A stretch of 25,010 bases of DNA, taken from NCBI GenBank assembly GCA_035416745.1, contig DAOLNV010000081.1, positions 1-25,010 on the forward strand, written 5' to 3'. The stretch is from Candidatus Hydrogenedentota bacterium (GTDB lineage: Bacteria > Hydrogenedentota > Hydrogenedentia > Hydrogenedentales > SLHB01). Shown piece by piece: positions 8,016 through 17,700 of this stretch. Under the pieces are notes generated by a model. That model saw only the letters and a program-made list of their open reading frames with translations. It was not told where the DNA came from and made no database searches. A program made the translations under genes and the position numbers. Numbering within the stretch: the stretch's first letter is position 1; every line of letters begins with the position of its first letter.

Positions 8016-8675
8016 TGCCCCTTCCTGTTGCTGCCTGGGATGCCGAAGGAGCACTGGCTCTCGGGGAATTCCCTTAAAACATGCTCCCCGGACACGCTTG
8101 AACAATCCTAGACGCTTCTCGGAAGAACATCAAGCGTCATTCGGCCGAAGCGCCGGGTGACTGCAGGAAACACCTTACAGGCCCAGGTATTGTGGGCATC
8201 GCACGGATGCCTCGACTGCCTTGCGCGTGTGTCTGGAGCGCCAAAGGCGCGAAACATACCAGCCTGGGTCGAAGGCCCAGGAAAACCGCGTTCACGGAAA
8301 AGGAAGGGCTGAAAGCCCGTAACATCTATACGCAGAGGGCTGCCATGTGCCGGGCTTACACCCCGGTAGATGAGGAGAATCCCTTCCACCCAGCCCTGCG
8401 GACTGGGCTGGCATGCCGACGCGCCGTTGGCGCTCTGGAAGGGATAATGTCGCTCTCTTGCCTCACCGGATGGGTGATTTGATGTCCAGGGATACACGCC
8501 ACAGCCCGAACACCTGGGCGATTGGAGATTTGCCCGGCGCTTGCGTCTCCCCTCCTATTCAGATAGGCTTGATGGGGCTGGGGGTGATGTCCGCGAACGG
8601 TGGCGCGTTTCCCAAGCATCCACGGGGTTCTTCAGCGTGTGGTTTGCTGTCTTTCAACGGAGTGGAGGCCGGTCC
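8016..8675. other. 660 bp non-coding gap between divergent genes
   Basis: The gap separates the unknown membrane protein (minus) from the GH127 gene (plus). Frames in it show no domain. Its central part, 8195-8445, is a cluster of short palindromes described separately. From 8446 to 8675 I see only the GH127 ribosome site and no convincing promoter, although the promoter of the six-gene operon should lie here. Confidence 0.65.
8195..8445. repeat. Cluster of short palindromes (REP-like or structured RNA element)
   Basis: Seven hairpins lie in 251 bp: GGCATC/GATGCC (8195-8211); GCGCC-AAA-GGCGC (8238-8250); an 8-bp stem starting CCTGGG with loop GAA (8263-8281); GGGCT-GAA-AGCCC (8306-8318); CCGGG/CCCGG (8350-8366); CCAGCCC/GGGCTGG (8390-8411); and GCGCC-GTT-GGCGC (8421-8433). 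The last two sit inside a perfect 10-bp outer stem, ATCCCTTCCA (8379-8388) with TGGAAGGGAT (8436-8445), giving a three-way-junction fold. Several loops are three bases long with GAA or AAA. The arrangement recalls REP/BIME-type palindromic elements, but no second copy or RAYT transposase is in the window. Confidence 0.55.
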
Positions 8676-11102
8676 ATGGCGATGTTTCGGTTAGCAGCAG
8701 CAGTATTTCTTGCCCTTGTGGGCACGACGGTGGCCGCATACGGGGCGAGCGACTACCCGATTCGGCCCGTACCGTTCGCGCAAGTGCGTGTGGCCGATCC
8801 GTTCTGGTCGCCGCGGCAGGCAACGAGCCTCGCCGTCACCATCCCTTACTGCTTCAAGAAATGCGAAGAGACGCATCGTATCGACAACTTTGCCGTGGCC
8901 GCGGGTATGAAGCAAGGGAAGTTCGAGGGCATTTTCTTCAACGATTCCGACGTGGTCAAGGTAGTCGAGGGCGCGGCGTATGCGCTGTCTTTGCGCGATG
9001 ACCCGCAGCTGGATGCTTATCTTGACGATCTAATCGCGAAGATTGCCGGAGCCCAGGAACCCGATGGATACCTGTACACGTGCCGGACCATCGACCCGGA
9101 GAATCCGCCCAACGGCGCAGGCAAGACGCGCTGGTCAAACCTCCAGTCGAGCCATGAGCTATACAACATCGGCCACATGTACGAGGCGGCAGTGGCCCAC
9201 CATCAGGCCACGGGCAAGAATACTCTTTTAGACGTCGCCCGGAAATCCGCGGATCTTGTTGACCGCGTCTTCGGTCCTGATGGCATTCGAAATGTCCCCG
9301 GCCATCAGGAGATCGAGATCGGACTGTGCCGTCTCTACCGGGAGACCGGCGAGGAACGCTACGTGCAACTTGCCCGGATCTTTATCGATGAGCGCGGGCA
9401 TGAAAACGGCCGGAAGAAGTTCGGCGAGAACCTGCAAGACCACCTCCCCCTGATTGAGCAGGCCGAGGCAGTTGGCCACGCCGTGCGGGCGGGCTATTTT
9501 TACACCGGCGCAGCCGATGTCGCCGCGCTGACGGGCGAACAGGCCTACATCCCCGCACTCGACCGCATCTGGAACGACGTGGTTTCGGGCAAGATCTACA
9601 TCACGGGCGGCACCGCTGCCCAGCGCCAGGGAGAAGCATTCGGACCAGCATATTTCCTGCCCAACAAAGAGGCATACAACGAGACCTGCGCGGCGATTGC
9701 CAACATTCTGTGGAACCACCGCATGTTCCTGCTGCATGGCGAAGCAAAGTACATTGACGTGCTCGAGCGCACCCTTTACAACGGCTTCCTTGCGGGGATT
9801 TCGCTCGAGGGGGACACGTTCTTCTACCCGAATCCGTTGGAGAGCGACGGCGTCTACGGCTTTAACCACGGGGCTGCGACCCGGGAGCCCTGGTTTGGCT
9901 GTGCCTGTTGTCCGGTCAACATTGCCCGTTTCGTTCCGTCGTTGGCCAACTACGTCTATGGACAACGAAATGGCGAAGTCTTTTTGAATCTGTTTGTTGG
10001 CGGCGAAGCATCTCTGGACGTTGCCGGTACGCCGGTTACGATCACCCAGAACGGGCGTTATCCCTGGGATGGCGAGATCGAAATCGCAGTGGAGCCCACG
10101 GAACCGGTCGAGTTTACGTTTAACGTGCGCATTCCCGGCTGGGCGCAGGGACAGCCGCTTCCAAGCGATCTGTACCGTTACCAGAATCCCGATAGGGGCG
10201 GATTCAAGTTGTTGGTGAATGGCGAGTCCCAAACACCGGAGCTCGCGAAGGGCTATGCGCCCCTGAAACGCTCGTGGCGCAAGGGCGATGTGGTCCACTT
10301 GACGTTGCCCATGCCCGTTCGGCGGGTACTCGCGCACGACAAGGTCGAGGCCGATCGTGGACGCGCGGCCGTCGAACGCGGGCCGATTGTGTACTGTGCG
10401 GAAGGCGTTGATAACGACGGGCGTGTCAGGAATATTGTCTTGCCGGACGACGCTGCATTGAAAACTGAACACGTCGCGCGGCTGCTCGACGGCGTGACGG
10501 TCATCAAAGGCCATGGCTACAAGCGCCAGCGCAACGAGGACGGCGGAGAGAGTTTGGAGGAGTCCGAGGTCACGCTGATCCCGTACTATGGGTGGTCTCA
10601 CCGGGGCGTCGGCGAAATGCAGGTGTGGCTGGCGCGGACGGCGGATGCAGCCGAGATTCCCCCGGTTCCCACGATTGCCTCGACCAGCGTGCCCACGGCT
10701 TCCCACCTCAACGCGGCGGACAGCCTCGCGGCATTGAACGACCAGCAGGAACCGAAGAACTCCAACGATCAGACCATTCCCCGGTTCACATGGTGGGACC
10801 ACCGGGGCGCGCTAGAATGGGTTCAATACGAGCTGAAGGAGCCCCGGACCGTGTCGTCCATTGAGGTGTACTGGTTCGATGACACCGGCGTGGGCCAATG
10901 CCGCGTTCCGGAGTGCTGGCGGCTGGTGTACCGTGATGGAGATGCATGGAAGCGCGTCGAGGACCCCTCGGAATACGGTCTCGCGAGAGATACGTACAAC
11001 AAGACCGCGTTTCGCCCCGTGGAAACCGACGCGCTGCGGCTCACCGTGAAACTGCAGCCGGACTTTTCGGGCGGGATCCTCGAGTGGCGCGTGAACAGGT
11101 AG
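8676..11102 (+). CDS. Secreted GH127-family beta-L-arabinofuranosidase-like enzyme
   Basis: The start is ATG 8676, with GGAGG at 8664-8668; the product is 808 residues. A signal peptide covers residues 1 to about 24 (ends AAYGA). The body is a DUF1680/GH127 alpha-alpha barrel: PFWSPRQAT near the start, PDGYLYT, then YNETCAAIANILWNHRMF with Glu336 and Cys338, and WFGCACCPVNIARF with Cys411-Cys412. In the characterised enzyme HypBA1, a Glu, a Cys and a Cys-Cys pair bind zinc and the first Cys of the pair is the nucleophile; all four are present here. Residues about 675-808 form a discoidin/galactose-binding-like domain (WVQYELKEPRTVSSIEVYWFDD ... ALRLTV). It should remove terminal L-arabinofuranose, or a related sugar, outside the cytoplasm. 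It is the first gene of a six-gene operon; the sialidase gene follows after 38 bp. Confidence 0.92.
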   Translation: MAMFRLAAAVFLALVGTTVAAYGASDYPIRPVPFAQVRVADPFWSPRQATSLAVTIPYCFKKCEETHRIDNFAVAAGMKQGKFEGIFFNDSDVVKVVEGAAYALSLRDDPQLDAYLDDLIAKIAGAQEPDGYLYTCRTIDPENPPNGAGKTRWSNLQSSHELYNIGHMYEAAVAHHQATGKNTLLDVARKSADLVDRVFGPDGIRNVPGHQEIEIGLCRLYRETGEERYVQLARIFIDERGHENGRKKFGENLQDHLPLIEQAEAVGHAVRAGYFYTGAADVAALTGEQAYIPALDRIWNDVVSGKIYITGGTAAQRQGEAFGPAYFLPNKEAYNETCAAIANILWNHRMFLLHGEAKYIDVLERTLYNGFLAGISLEGDTFFYPNPLESDGVYGFNHGAATREPWFGCACCPVNIARFVPSLANYVYGQRNGEVFLNLFVGGEASLDVAGTPVTITQNGRYPWDGEIEIAVEPTEPVEFTFNVRIPGWAQGQPLPSDLYRYQNPDRGGFKLLVNGESQTPELAKGYAPLKRSWRKGDVVHLTLPMPVRRVLAHDKVEADRGRAAVERGPIVYCAEGVDNDGRVRNIVLPDDAALKTEHVARLLDGVTVIKGHGYKRQRNEDGGESLEESEVTLIPYYGWSHRGVGEMQVWLARTADAAEIPPVPTIASTSVPTASHLNAADSLAALNDQQEPKNSNDQTIPRFTWWDHRGALEWVQYELKEPRTVSSIEVYWFDDTGVGQCRVPECWRLVYRDGDAWKRVEDPSEYGLARDTYNKTAFRPVETDALRLTVKLQPDFSGGILEWRVNR

Positions 11103-11140
11103 TCAGGTTTTCCTGGAACTACCCTATGGAGGGATCTGTC

Positions 11141-13369
11141 ATGGAGTTCGTGTGGCCGCCTGCCGTGTGTTTCGTGATAGCCGCTGCGTGCCTGGTATCG
11201 GCGGCGCCTGCAGCGAGTGCAGGCGAGCAATCCGGCCCGCCCGGGTACTACACGCTCCCCATCATTGACCTGTCCCACGACCTTGAACGCCAGGTTGTGG
11301 TGGACCGCGAACCCGGCCAGTATCTCGGCCATCCCACGACGGTCCTGCTCGAAGACAATCGAACCATGATCTGCGTGTATCCGAAAGGCCATGGCCGGGG
11401 CGCTATTGTGATGAAACGTAGCGAGGACGCAGGAAAGACCTGGAGCGGCCGTCTTCCGGTTCCGGAGAACTGGGCGACATCTCAGGAAGTACCCACTATC
11501 TACAGTGTTGTGGACAAGGAGGGCGTGAAACGGCTGATCATGTTCTCGGGGTTGTACCCCATCCGCATGGCGGTATCCGAGGACGACGGCGTTACGTGGT
11601 CACCCCTCGAGCCCATCGGCGATTTTGGCGGGATTGTGGCCATGGCTTCGCTGGTCCGCTTGAAGAACGGCGATTACCTGGCGTTTTTCCACGATGACGG
11701 GCGCTTTTTCAAGGGCGAGAACAAGGAAGGCCCTTTCATCGTCTACTCGACCCGTTCGACGGACGGCGGGTTGACATGGGGCGCGCCCGGGATCGTCGCG
11801 CGGCATCCGGAAGCCCATCTATGCGAACCCGGCGCGGTACGCTCGCCGGATGGCAGCCAGATCGCCCTGTTGCTGCGCGAGAACAGCCGCAAATTCAACT
11901 CGTTCGTGACGTTCAGCAATGATGAGGGCGAGACGTGGTCCGGGCCGGTCCAGTTGCCCGCCAGCCTGACGGGGGACCGCCATACCGCCAAGTACGCTCC
12001 TGACGGGCGCCTGGTCATCGTCTTCCGGGATACGACCCTGATCAGCCCTACCCAAGGGGATTTCGTGGGCTGGGTCGGCGCCTACGACGACATTGCGCAG
12101 GGGCGCGAGGGACAATACCGGCTGCGCCTGCTCGACAACACCAAGGGCGCGGATACATCTTACCCAGGCTTGGAACTCTTGCCGGACGGCACGTTTGTCA
12201 CGACGACCTACGGCCACTGGGTTCAAGGAGAAGAACCCTATATCATAAGCGTCCGCTTTGCGCTTGATGAGATTGACGCCAAGGCGGCCCGGCTGCCGCG
12301 CCAGAGCCGCTTGTTTGTGGGCGGCGAGGACGGCTATGACACCTACCGCATCCCCTCACTCGTCGTGACGCCGAGCGGGTCCCTGCTCGCGTTCTGCGAA
12401 GGACGCAAGACCAGCGGCAGCGATACGGGCGATATCGACTTGCTCCTCAAACGCAGCGAAGACAACGGGACAACCTGGGGCCAGCAGCAGCTCGTATGGG
12501 ACGACGGGCCCAATACCTGCGGCAATCCCTGCCCCGTGGTAGACGAAACGACCGGGACGGTCTGGCTCTTGTTGACCCACAACCTCGGGCAGGACCGGGA
12601 AAGCGCGATTGTCAACGGCGAGAGCGAAGGCACCCGCACGGTGTGGGTAACGAACAGCGCGGACGACGGCCTCACTTGGGCGCCGCCGAAGGAAATCACG
12701 GCAACAACGAAGAAACCCGAGTGGACGTGGTACGCGACCGGCCCCGGTGTTGGCATCCAGTTGCGTCTCGGCGGCCACAAAGGCCGCCTTCTGATCCCAT
12801 GCGACCATATCGTGGCTGAAACCAAGACTTACCACTCTCATGTGATCTATTCCGATGACCACGGCCAGACGTGGCAGCTTGGCGGCGAAACAGGGGATAC
12901 CGTTAACGAGTGCCAGGTCATCGAGCGAAAGGACGGGAGTCTCTTGTTGAACAGCCGCCGCTGGCATACCAATTCCATGCCGGGACGCGCCATCGCCACC
13001 AGTTCAGATGCGGGCATGACATGGACGGAACTCTCGAGCGACCCGGTTCTCATCGAGCCGCGCTGCCAGGCAAGCCTGCTCCGATACGCGCCGAGCGACG
13101 CCGAGGGGCCTCCGTTCGTGCTCTTCTCGAACCCCGCCGACAGTGCCGAGCGGTATAAGATGTTGGTGCGGCTCAGCACGGACGACGGCCGCACGTGGCC
13201 CGCGTGGAAGTGTCTCTTTGCGGGTCCGGCGGCGTACTCGTGCCTTGCAGTGCTCAAAGACGGTACGATAGCGTGTTTGTACGAGCGCGGCGCAGAGCAC
13301 CGTTCGGATGAGATCGCGTTCGCGACCTTCTCCCTGGAGTGGCTGGGAGAAGGGACCCTTGACGAGTAG
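11141..13369 (+). CDS. Secreted tandem two-domain sialidase-like (BNR, GH33-type) protein
   Basis: ATG 11141 follows GGAGGG (11128-11133); the product is 742 residues. A signal peptide spans residues 1 to about 28 (APAASA). Two six-bladed propellers follow, about 45-375 and 385-740. Nine Asp-boxes (S-x-D-x-G-x-T-W pattern) are visible, such as SEDAGKTW, STDGGLTW, SNDEGETW, SEDNGTTW, SADDGLTW and SSDAGMTW. The second propeller has the sialidase signature YRIP (Arg403), a Glu in NECQVIERKDG (Glu590), RRWH-type arginines, and AYSCLAVLKDG with Tyr699 as candidate nucleophile. The first propeller has CEPGAVRSPDG, LLREN and SYPGLELLPDG, which could supply its own Glu, Arg and Tyr. Exo-sialidases cleave terminal sialic acids, but related BNR enzymes use other acidic sugars or rhamnose, so the substrate is uncertain. 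It lies between GH127 and an MFS transporter in the operon. Confidence 0.85.
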   Translation: MEFVWPPAVCFVIAAACLVSAAPAASAGEQSGPPGYYTLPIIDLSHDLERQVVVDREPGQYLGHPTTVLLEDNRTMICVYPKGHGRGAIVMKRSEDAGKTWSGRLPVPENWATSQEVPTIYSVVDKEGVKRLIMFSGLYPIRMAVSEDDGVTWSPLEPIGDFGGIVAMASLVRLKNGDYLAFFHDDGRFFKGENKEGPFIVYSTRSTDGGLTWGAPGIVARHPEAHLCEPGAVRSPDGSQIALLLRENSRKFNSFVTFSNDEGETWSGPVQLPASLTGDRHTAKYAPDGRLVIVFRDTTLISPTQGDFVGWVGAYDDIAQGREGQYRLRLLDNTKGADTSYPGLELLPDGTFVTTTYGHWVQGEEPYIISVRFALDEIDAKAARLPRQSRLFVGGEDGYDTYRIPSLVVTPSGSLLAFCEGRKTSGSDTGDIDLLLKRSEDNGTTWGQQQLVWDDGPNTCGNPCPVVDETTGTVWLLLTHNLGQDRESAIVNGESEGTRTVWVTNSADDGLTWAPPKEITATTKKPEWTWYATGPGVGIQLRLGGHKGRLLIPCDHIVAETKTYHSHVIYSDDHGQTWQLGGETGDTVNECQVIERKDGSLLLNSRRWHTNSMPGRAIATSSDAGMTWTELSSDPVLIEPRCQASLLRYAPSDAEGPPFVLFSNPADSAERYKMLVRLSTDDGRTWPAWKCLFAGPAAYSCLAVLKDGTIACLYERGAEHRSDEIAFATFSLEWLGEGTLDE

Positions 13370-13387
13370 ATCAGAAAGCCCTTTTGC

Positions 13388-14629
13388 ATGAAACGCTGGT
13401 TCTGGCTGCTGGCGGCCACAACGCCTGTCGCCTTCATCGCATCGGTAACCTGGTACGGCGCGTTCACGTTTGCCAACGCGTACATGATTCGCGGGTTGGG
13501 TGCATCGAATGCCCAGTGGACCCGCGCCACCCTCGCCATGTCGGGGGGCATGATGTTCTGGTACGTGCTCACCATGGAGTTGTCGGCCGTTTTCGGCAGA
13601 CGCCGGACAGCCACCCTGGGCGCGGCGATAGCATCCTTTGCATACGTCTCTCTGCCGTTGGCGCACGATGTGGGGGTGGTGTCGGTGCTTCTGGCGCTGA
13701 TGGGGTTTGGCACCGCCGGGTATCTGGTCGCGTGGCTGCCTTACGTGACCCACGTGGGGGGCGAGCGTCCTGCGCGCGCGCTGACCGGAGCGTCGATCGT
13801 CTACAACCTGGTTTCCGCGATTATGATCTTCGCGCTTGGACCCGCGCTGCAGGAAGCGCGGTTCCGCTTGACCTTCTTCTCAACCGGCGGGCTCTGTCTT
13901 GCCTGCGTCGTCGCATTTCATTTTGCCGCGCGCCATTTGGAGAAACGTGTTGCCGCGAGCGGATGTGGCGAAGACAAAGAGGAGCATGCGGAGGCGCCCC
14001 TGAGCCTGCTGAAGCTACAATGGCACAACGTGCGCGAGTTGATGTACAGCGCGTTCCCGATGGTGTTGCTTCTGGGCATTTGTTCCGCGCCGTTCGCGTT
14101 CCATACATCAAACCAGCTGTTCCCGAATCTGGCGCGCGATGTCTACCACTTTCGGGAAGACTCGATCGCCCGTCTGGTGGCGCTCGCGCGCCTGCCAGCC
14201 ATGCTGATGATGTTTCTCGTCTCCCCCGTCATTGACCGGCTCAACCTCGTGCGCTTCTACGGCATCTCTCTGTTCGCCGATGGACTGCTCATCGCCGCCA
14301 TCGCCCTCTCGCATAGCGCATGGGTCGCAAGCGGGGCCTATTTGCTGTTTTACACGTCCCACGGGTTGGTGTGGGCGTTCGCGCTGCCGGCGATCAACGT
14401 CTGCGTCCGGCCCCGGCTTCGGGATTCGGCTTTCACTCTCACCGCCGTGTTCGAAATCGTGGGCGTGTTTTTCGCGGGGTTGCTTCACAATCGTCTCATT
14501 GAGATGGGCGGAAGCCTAGCGCTTGTATTCATCGTGTGCGGGACCATCGTGTGCCTCTCTGGCGTATTGCTGCTTGGATATTCCTACTCGGCCCACGCTC
14601 GCGGGAATGGTTCTCGAAATGGACCTTGA
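13388..14629 (+). CDS. Major facilitator superfamily transporter
   Basis: This is a 413-residue protein with 12 predicted transmembrane helices in two halves, split by a charged cytoplasmic loop around residues 185-215 (ASGCGEDKEEHAE). The first half carries an MFS loop motif variant with FGRRRTATLG between helices 2 and 3. The C-terminal half has a similar SPVIDRLNLVRFYG loop. Helix 1 begins directly after MKRW, which supports ATG 13388, although there is no clear Shine-Dalgarno site. It starts 18 bp after the sialidase stop, so translation may be coupled. MFS proteins move sugars, sugar acids and other small molecules by proton coupling. In this operon the most likely cargo is a mono- or oligosaccharide released by the neighbouring hydrolases, but no substrate signature is visible. 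Confidence 0.85.
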   Translation: MKRWFWLLAATTPVAFIASVTWYGAFTFANAYMIRGLGASNAQWTRATLAMSGGMMFWYVLTMELSAVFGRRRTATLGAAIASFAYVSLPLAHDVGVVSVLLALMGFGTAGYLVAWLPYVTHVGGERPARALTGASIVYNLVSAIMIFALGPALQEARFRLTFFSTGGLCLACVVAFHFAARHLEKRVAASGCGEDKEEHAEAPLSLLKLQWHNVRELMYSAFPMVLLLGICSAPFAFHTSNQLFPNLARDVYHFREDSIARLVALARLPAMLMMFLVSPVIDRLNLVRFYGISLFADGLLIAAIALSHSAWVASGAYLLFYTSHGLVWAFALPAINVCVRPRLRDSAFTLTAVFEIVGVFFAGLLHNRLIEMGGSLALVFIVCGTIVCLSGVLLLGYSYSAHARGNGSRNGP

Positions 14630-14712
14630 AAGAAGGCTGGACCTCGCAGGCGGCCGTGCCCTACGATAGAGCCCGAACTCGCGGAACCATTACTGGAGGA
14701 GGAGCCCTACGA

Positions 14713-17700
14713 ATGAACGAAACCCTCAAAACCCGCCTGATGTCACTTGTGCTCGCGTCAGTCGCCATGGGAGCCTGTCTGCTGGCGGCGGCGGAACCGG
14801 TTCTTCTGTGGGAAATCGGCAGCCGCGACAACGATACACAGGACCTCGCCCTCGGTCGCGACCGGTACGCCGAGTTCAGCGAAGACCCTTTCTTCGTGGT
14901 TGGGCAATCCGATGCGGCCGCTGTCTGGCCGTACTGCCATCCGGGCCCGCAAGACGCCTGGGCTGGCAACCGTCAACACGCGTTCACGATCGTGTTCGGG
15001 CTGGCCACGGTTCCCACGGAGCCTTCCAAGCTGATTCTGGATTTCGCCGATGCCCACCCCGGAGCGCCGCCGGTGATGAGAGTGGATGTGAACGGGCACC
15101 AGACGGACCTTCGCCTGCGCGGCGGGGCCGGTGACGCGGCCATCTTCGGTGATGTGTCGCAAGCCCGTGAGACGGTGCACGAGCTCCCTGTGCCGCCCGA
15201 CCACTTGCGAGCTGGAGCAAACCGGATCGCGATCACCAGTGTTGGCGGAAGCTGGGCGCTCTACGACTGGATAGGGTTCGAGGCCCCCGCAGGGACGCAG
15301 GTAACGCCCATCGAAGGCGCCACGGCGCTGGTTGTTGCCCAGACGGGCGGCGTCTTGACAAGAGACGGGGCAGGCGCCCTGTTTCAGCCCATAAAGGTCA
15401 ACGTGATACATCTGGGCGAACCCCGCGATGTGCAGCTCGCCATCGAGGGGCTGGAACAACGGCAGGTGTCCCTTGAAGCGGGCACGCACTGGGTGGATTT
15501 GCTCGCGCCCGCCGTTGGGCAGCCGCGTTCCCTGAAGATCGCCCTGCTCCACAACGGGGAGGTACTGGACCAGATGGAGACGCTGCTCGAGCCCGTGCGC
15601 AAGTGGGAAGTGCACATTCTGCACCACACGCATCTCGATATCGGCTACACGCACGTTCAAACCGAAGTGATGACGCGGCAGTGGGAACATCTCGAGAAAG
15701 CCATCGAACTCGCGCGGGCTACCCGAGACTATCCGGAAGGCGCCAGGTTCAAGTGGCTGCCTGAGGGACTGTGGGCCGTTGACGGGTACCTCGGGCAAGC
15801 CTCCGGCGAGCAGAGAAATGCCTTGATCGAGGCCGTGAAGAACGGCTCGATAGGCCTCGATGCCCTCTACGGCCACGAACTGACGGCGCTGTGCCGTCCC
15901 GAAGAGCTTCTGGAACTCACCTACTGCGCGAGGAATCTCTCTCAGAAGTATGGGCTGACCATCGACACGGCGATGATCACCGATGTTCCGGGATATACAT
16001 GGGGCATCGTGCCCGTATTGGCCCAAAGCGGCGTGCGCTACTTTGGAATAGGGCCGAACCGGGGACATCGCATCGGGTTTACACTCTCTGAGTGGGGAGA
16101 CAAGCCGTCTTACTGGGTCTCTCCGTCCGGGCGCGAACGCATCTTGTTCTGGGTTGCGGGCGAGGGGTATTCGCTCTTCCATGATGCCCCGATGCGCGAC
16201 GGCAGCCGCATCCTGGCCTCTCTCGAGCGCCTGGAAGCAAAGAACTATCCCTACGACATCACCTATATCCGGTACAACATTGGCGGGGACAACGGTCCGC
16301 CCGACGAAGGCTTGTGCGACTTCGTCCGCGACTGGAACGAGACCTATGCCTATCCGAAGCTCATCATCAGCACTCCGCGCGAGTGTTTCGAGGCCTTCGA
16401 GCAGCGTTATGGCAGCCAGTTGCCCGAAATCCGCGGCGATTTCACTCCATATTGGGAGGACGGCGCGGCCTCGTCGGCGCGGGAAACCGCTATCAACCGC
16501 GCGTCGGCTGAGCGGCTGGTACAAGCCAACGCGCTCTGGGCAATGCTGCGCGACCCGGCCGACTATCCGGCCGAACGGTTTCACGACGCCTGGCGCGATG
16601 TCGTGCTTTACGATGAGCACACGTGGGGCGCCCACAACAGCATTACCGAGCCGGAATCCGATTTCGTCAAGCAACAGTGGGCCATCAAACAGGCCTTTGC
16701 ACTCGAGGGGGAGCGCAAGTCGGGCGCACTCCTTGATGAAGCGTGCGACGTTGTCCGGGCCGCGGGGGCAACTGTCGAGGCTGTCCGTGTGTTCAACACA
16801 TGCTCGTGGGAACGTACGGGCATGGTCACGGTTCCCGCGAAAGGTCTTCCTGAAGGCGACCTGCTGGCGCACAGGGGCAATCGGGAGATCACCCCTTCGC
16901 AACGGCTCAGTAACGGGGATTTCGTATTCATCGCCCGCAAAGTGCCACCCTTTGGAAGTGTCGACTACCGCATCGAGAAGGCCAGCGGCTATTCGATCAA
17001 ACACAACATGCGCATCGAAGGCGCCACGCTTGAAAACCGCGAACTGGCGCTTACGGTCGATTCCGAGAGCGGAACCATTGCCAGCCTTCGCAAAACCCTT
17101 GGGCGTTTTCAGGATGAGTACGTTGATGACGCCGCCGAAGCGGGCCTTGGGGCATATATCTATGTAGAGGGACGCGACCCTGCTAACCGGAAGCCCGCCG
17201 GCCCCGCCACCCTCACGGTGAAAGAGAACGGGCCGGTGATGGTCTCGTTGCTGATGGAGTCTTCCGCGCCCGGATGCCGCAGCCTCAAACGGGAGGTGCG
17301 GCTCATTCAGGATGTACCCTACGCCGAACTCATCGTAACCATGGACCGGGAGAACGTCTACAACCAGGAGGCGGTTCACCTCGCCTTCCCGTTCAGCGTT
17401 GCCGGCTCCACGATCCGGATAGACACGCCATGGGCTCCGGTCGAGGTCGAGAAGGACCAGTTGAAGGGCGCCTGCAAGAACTACCTGACCGTGCAGCGCT
17501 GGGTCGATGTCTCGAACGACGACTTCGGAGTCACGCTGGCGCCAATCGACGCCCCCCTCATCGAGATCGGGAAGATCACCAACGATCCCCGTGTGGTCGG
17601 CTGGCGTGAGGTGATCGAGCCATCGTCGCTCGTGTACTCGTACGCCATGAACAACTATTGGGAGACCAACTACAAGGCTTCGCAGGAAGGCGTCACAACC

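Noticed and set aside
8221..8450. Palindrome cluster considered as a CRISPR array
   Set aside because: The repeats are short hairpins of different sequence and spacing, with no identical repeat unit of 23-40 bp and no cas genes.
9228..10802. Minus-strand open frame of 524 codons inside the GH127 gene
   Set aside because: It is antisense to conserved GH127 motifs and has no recognisable domain or start signal.
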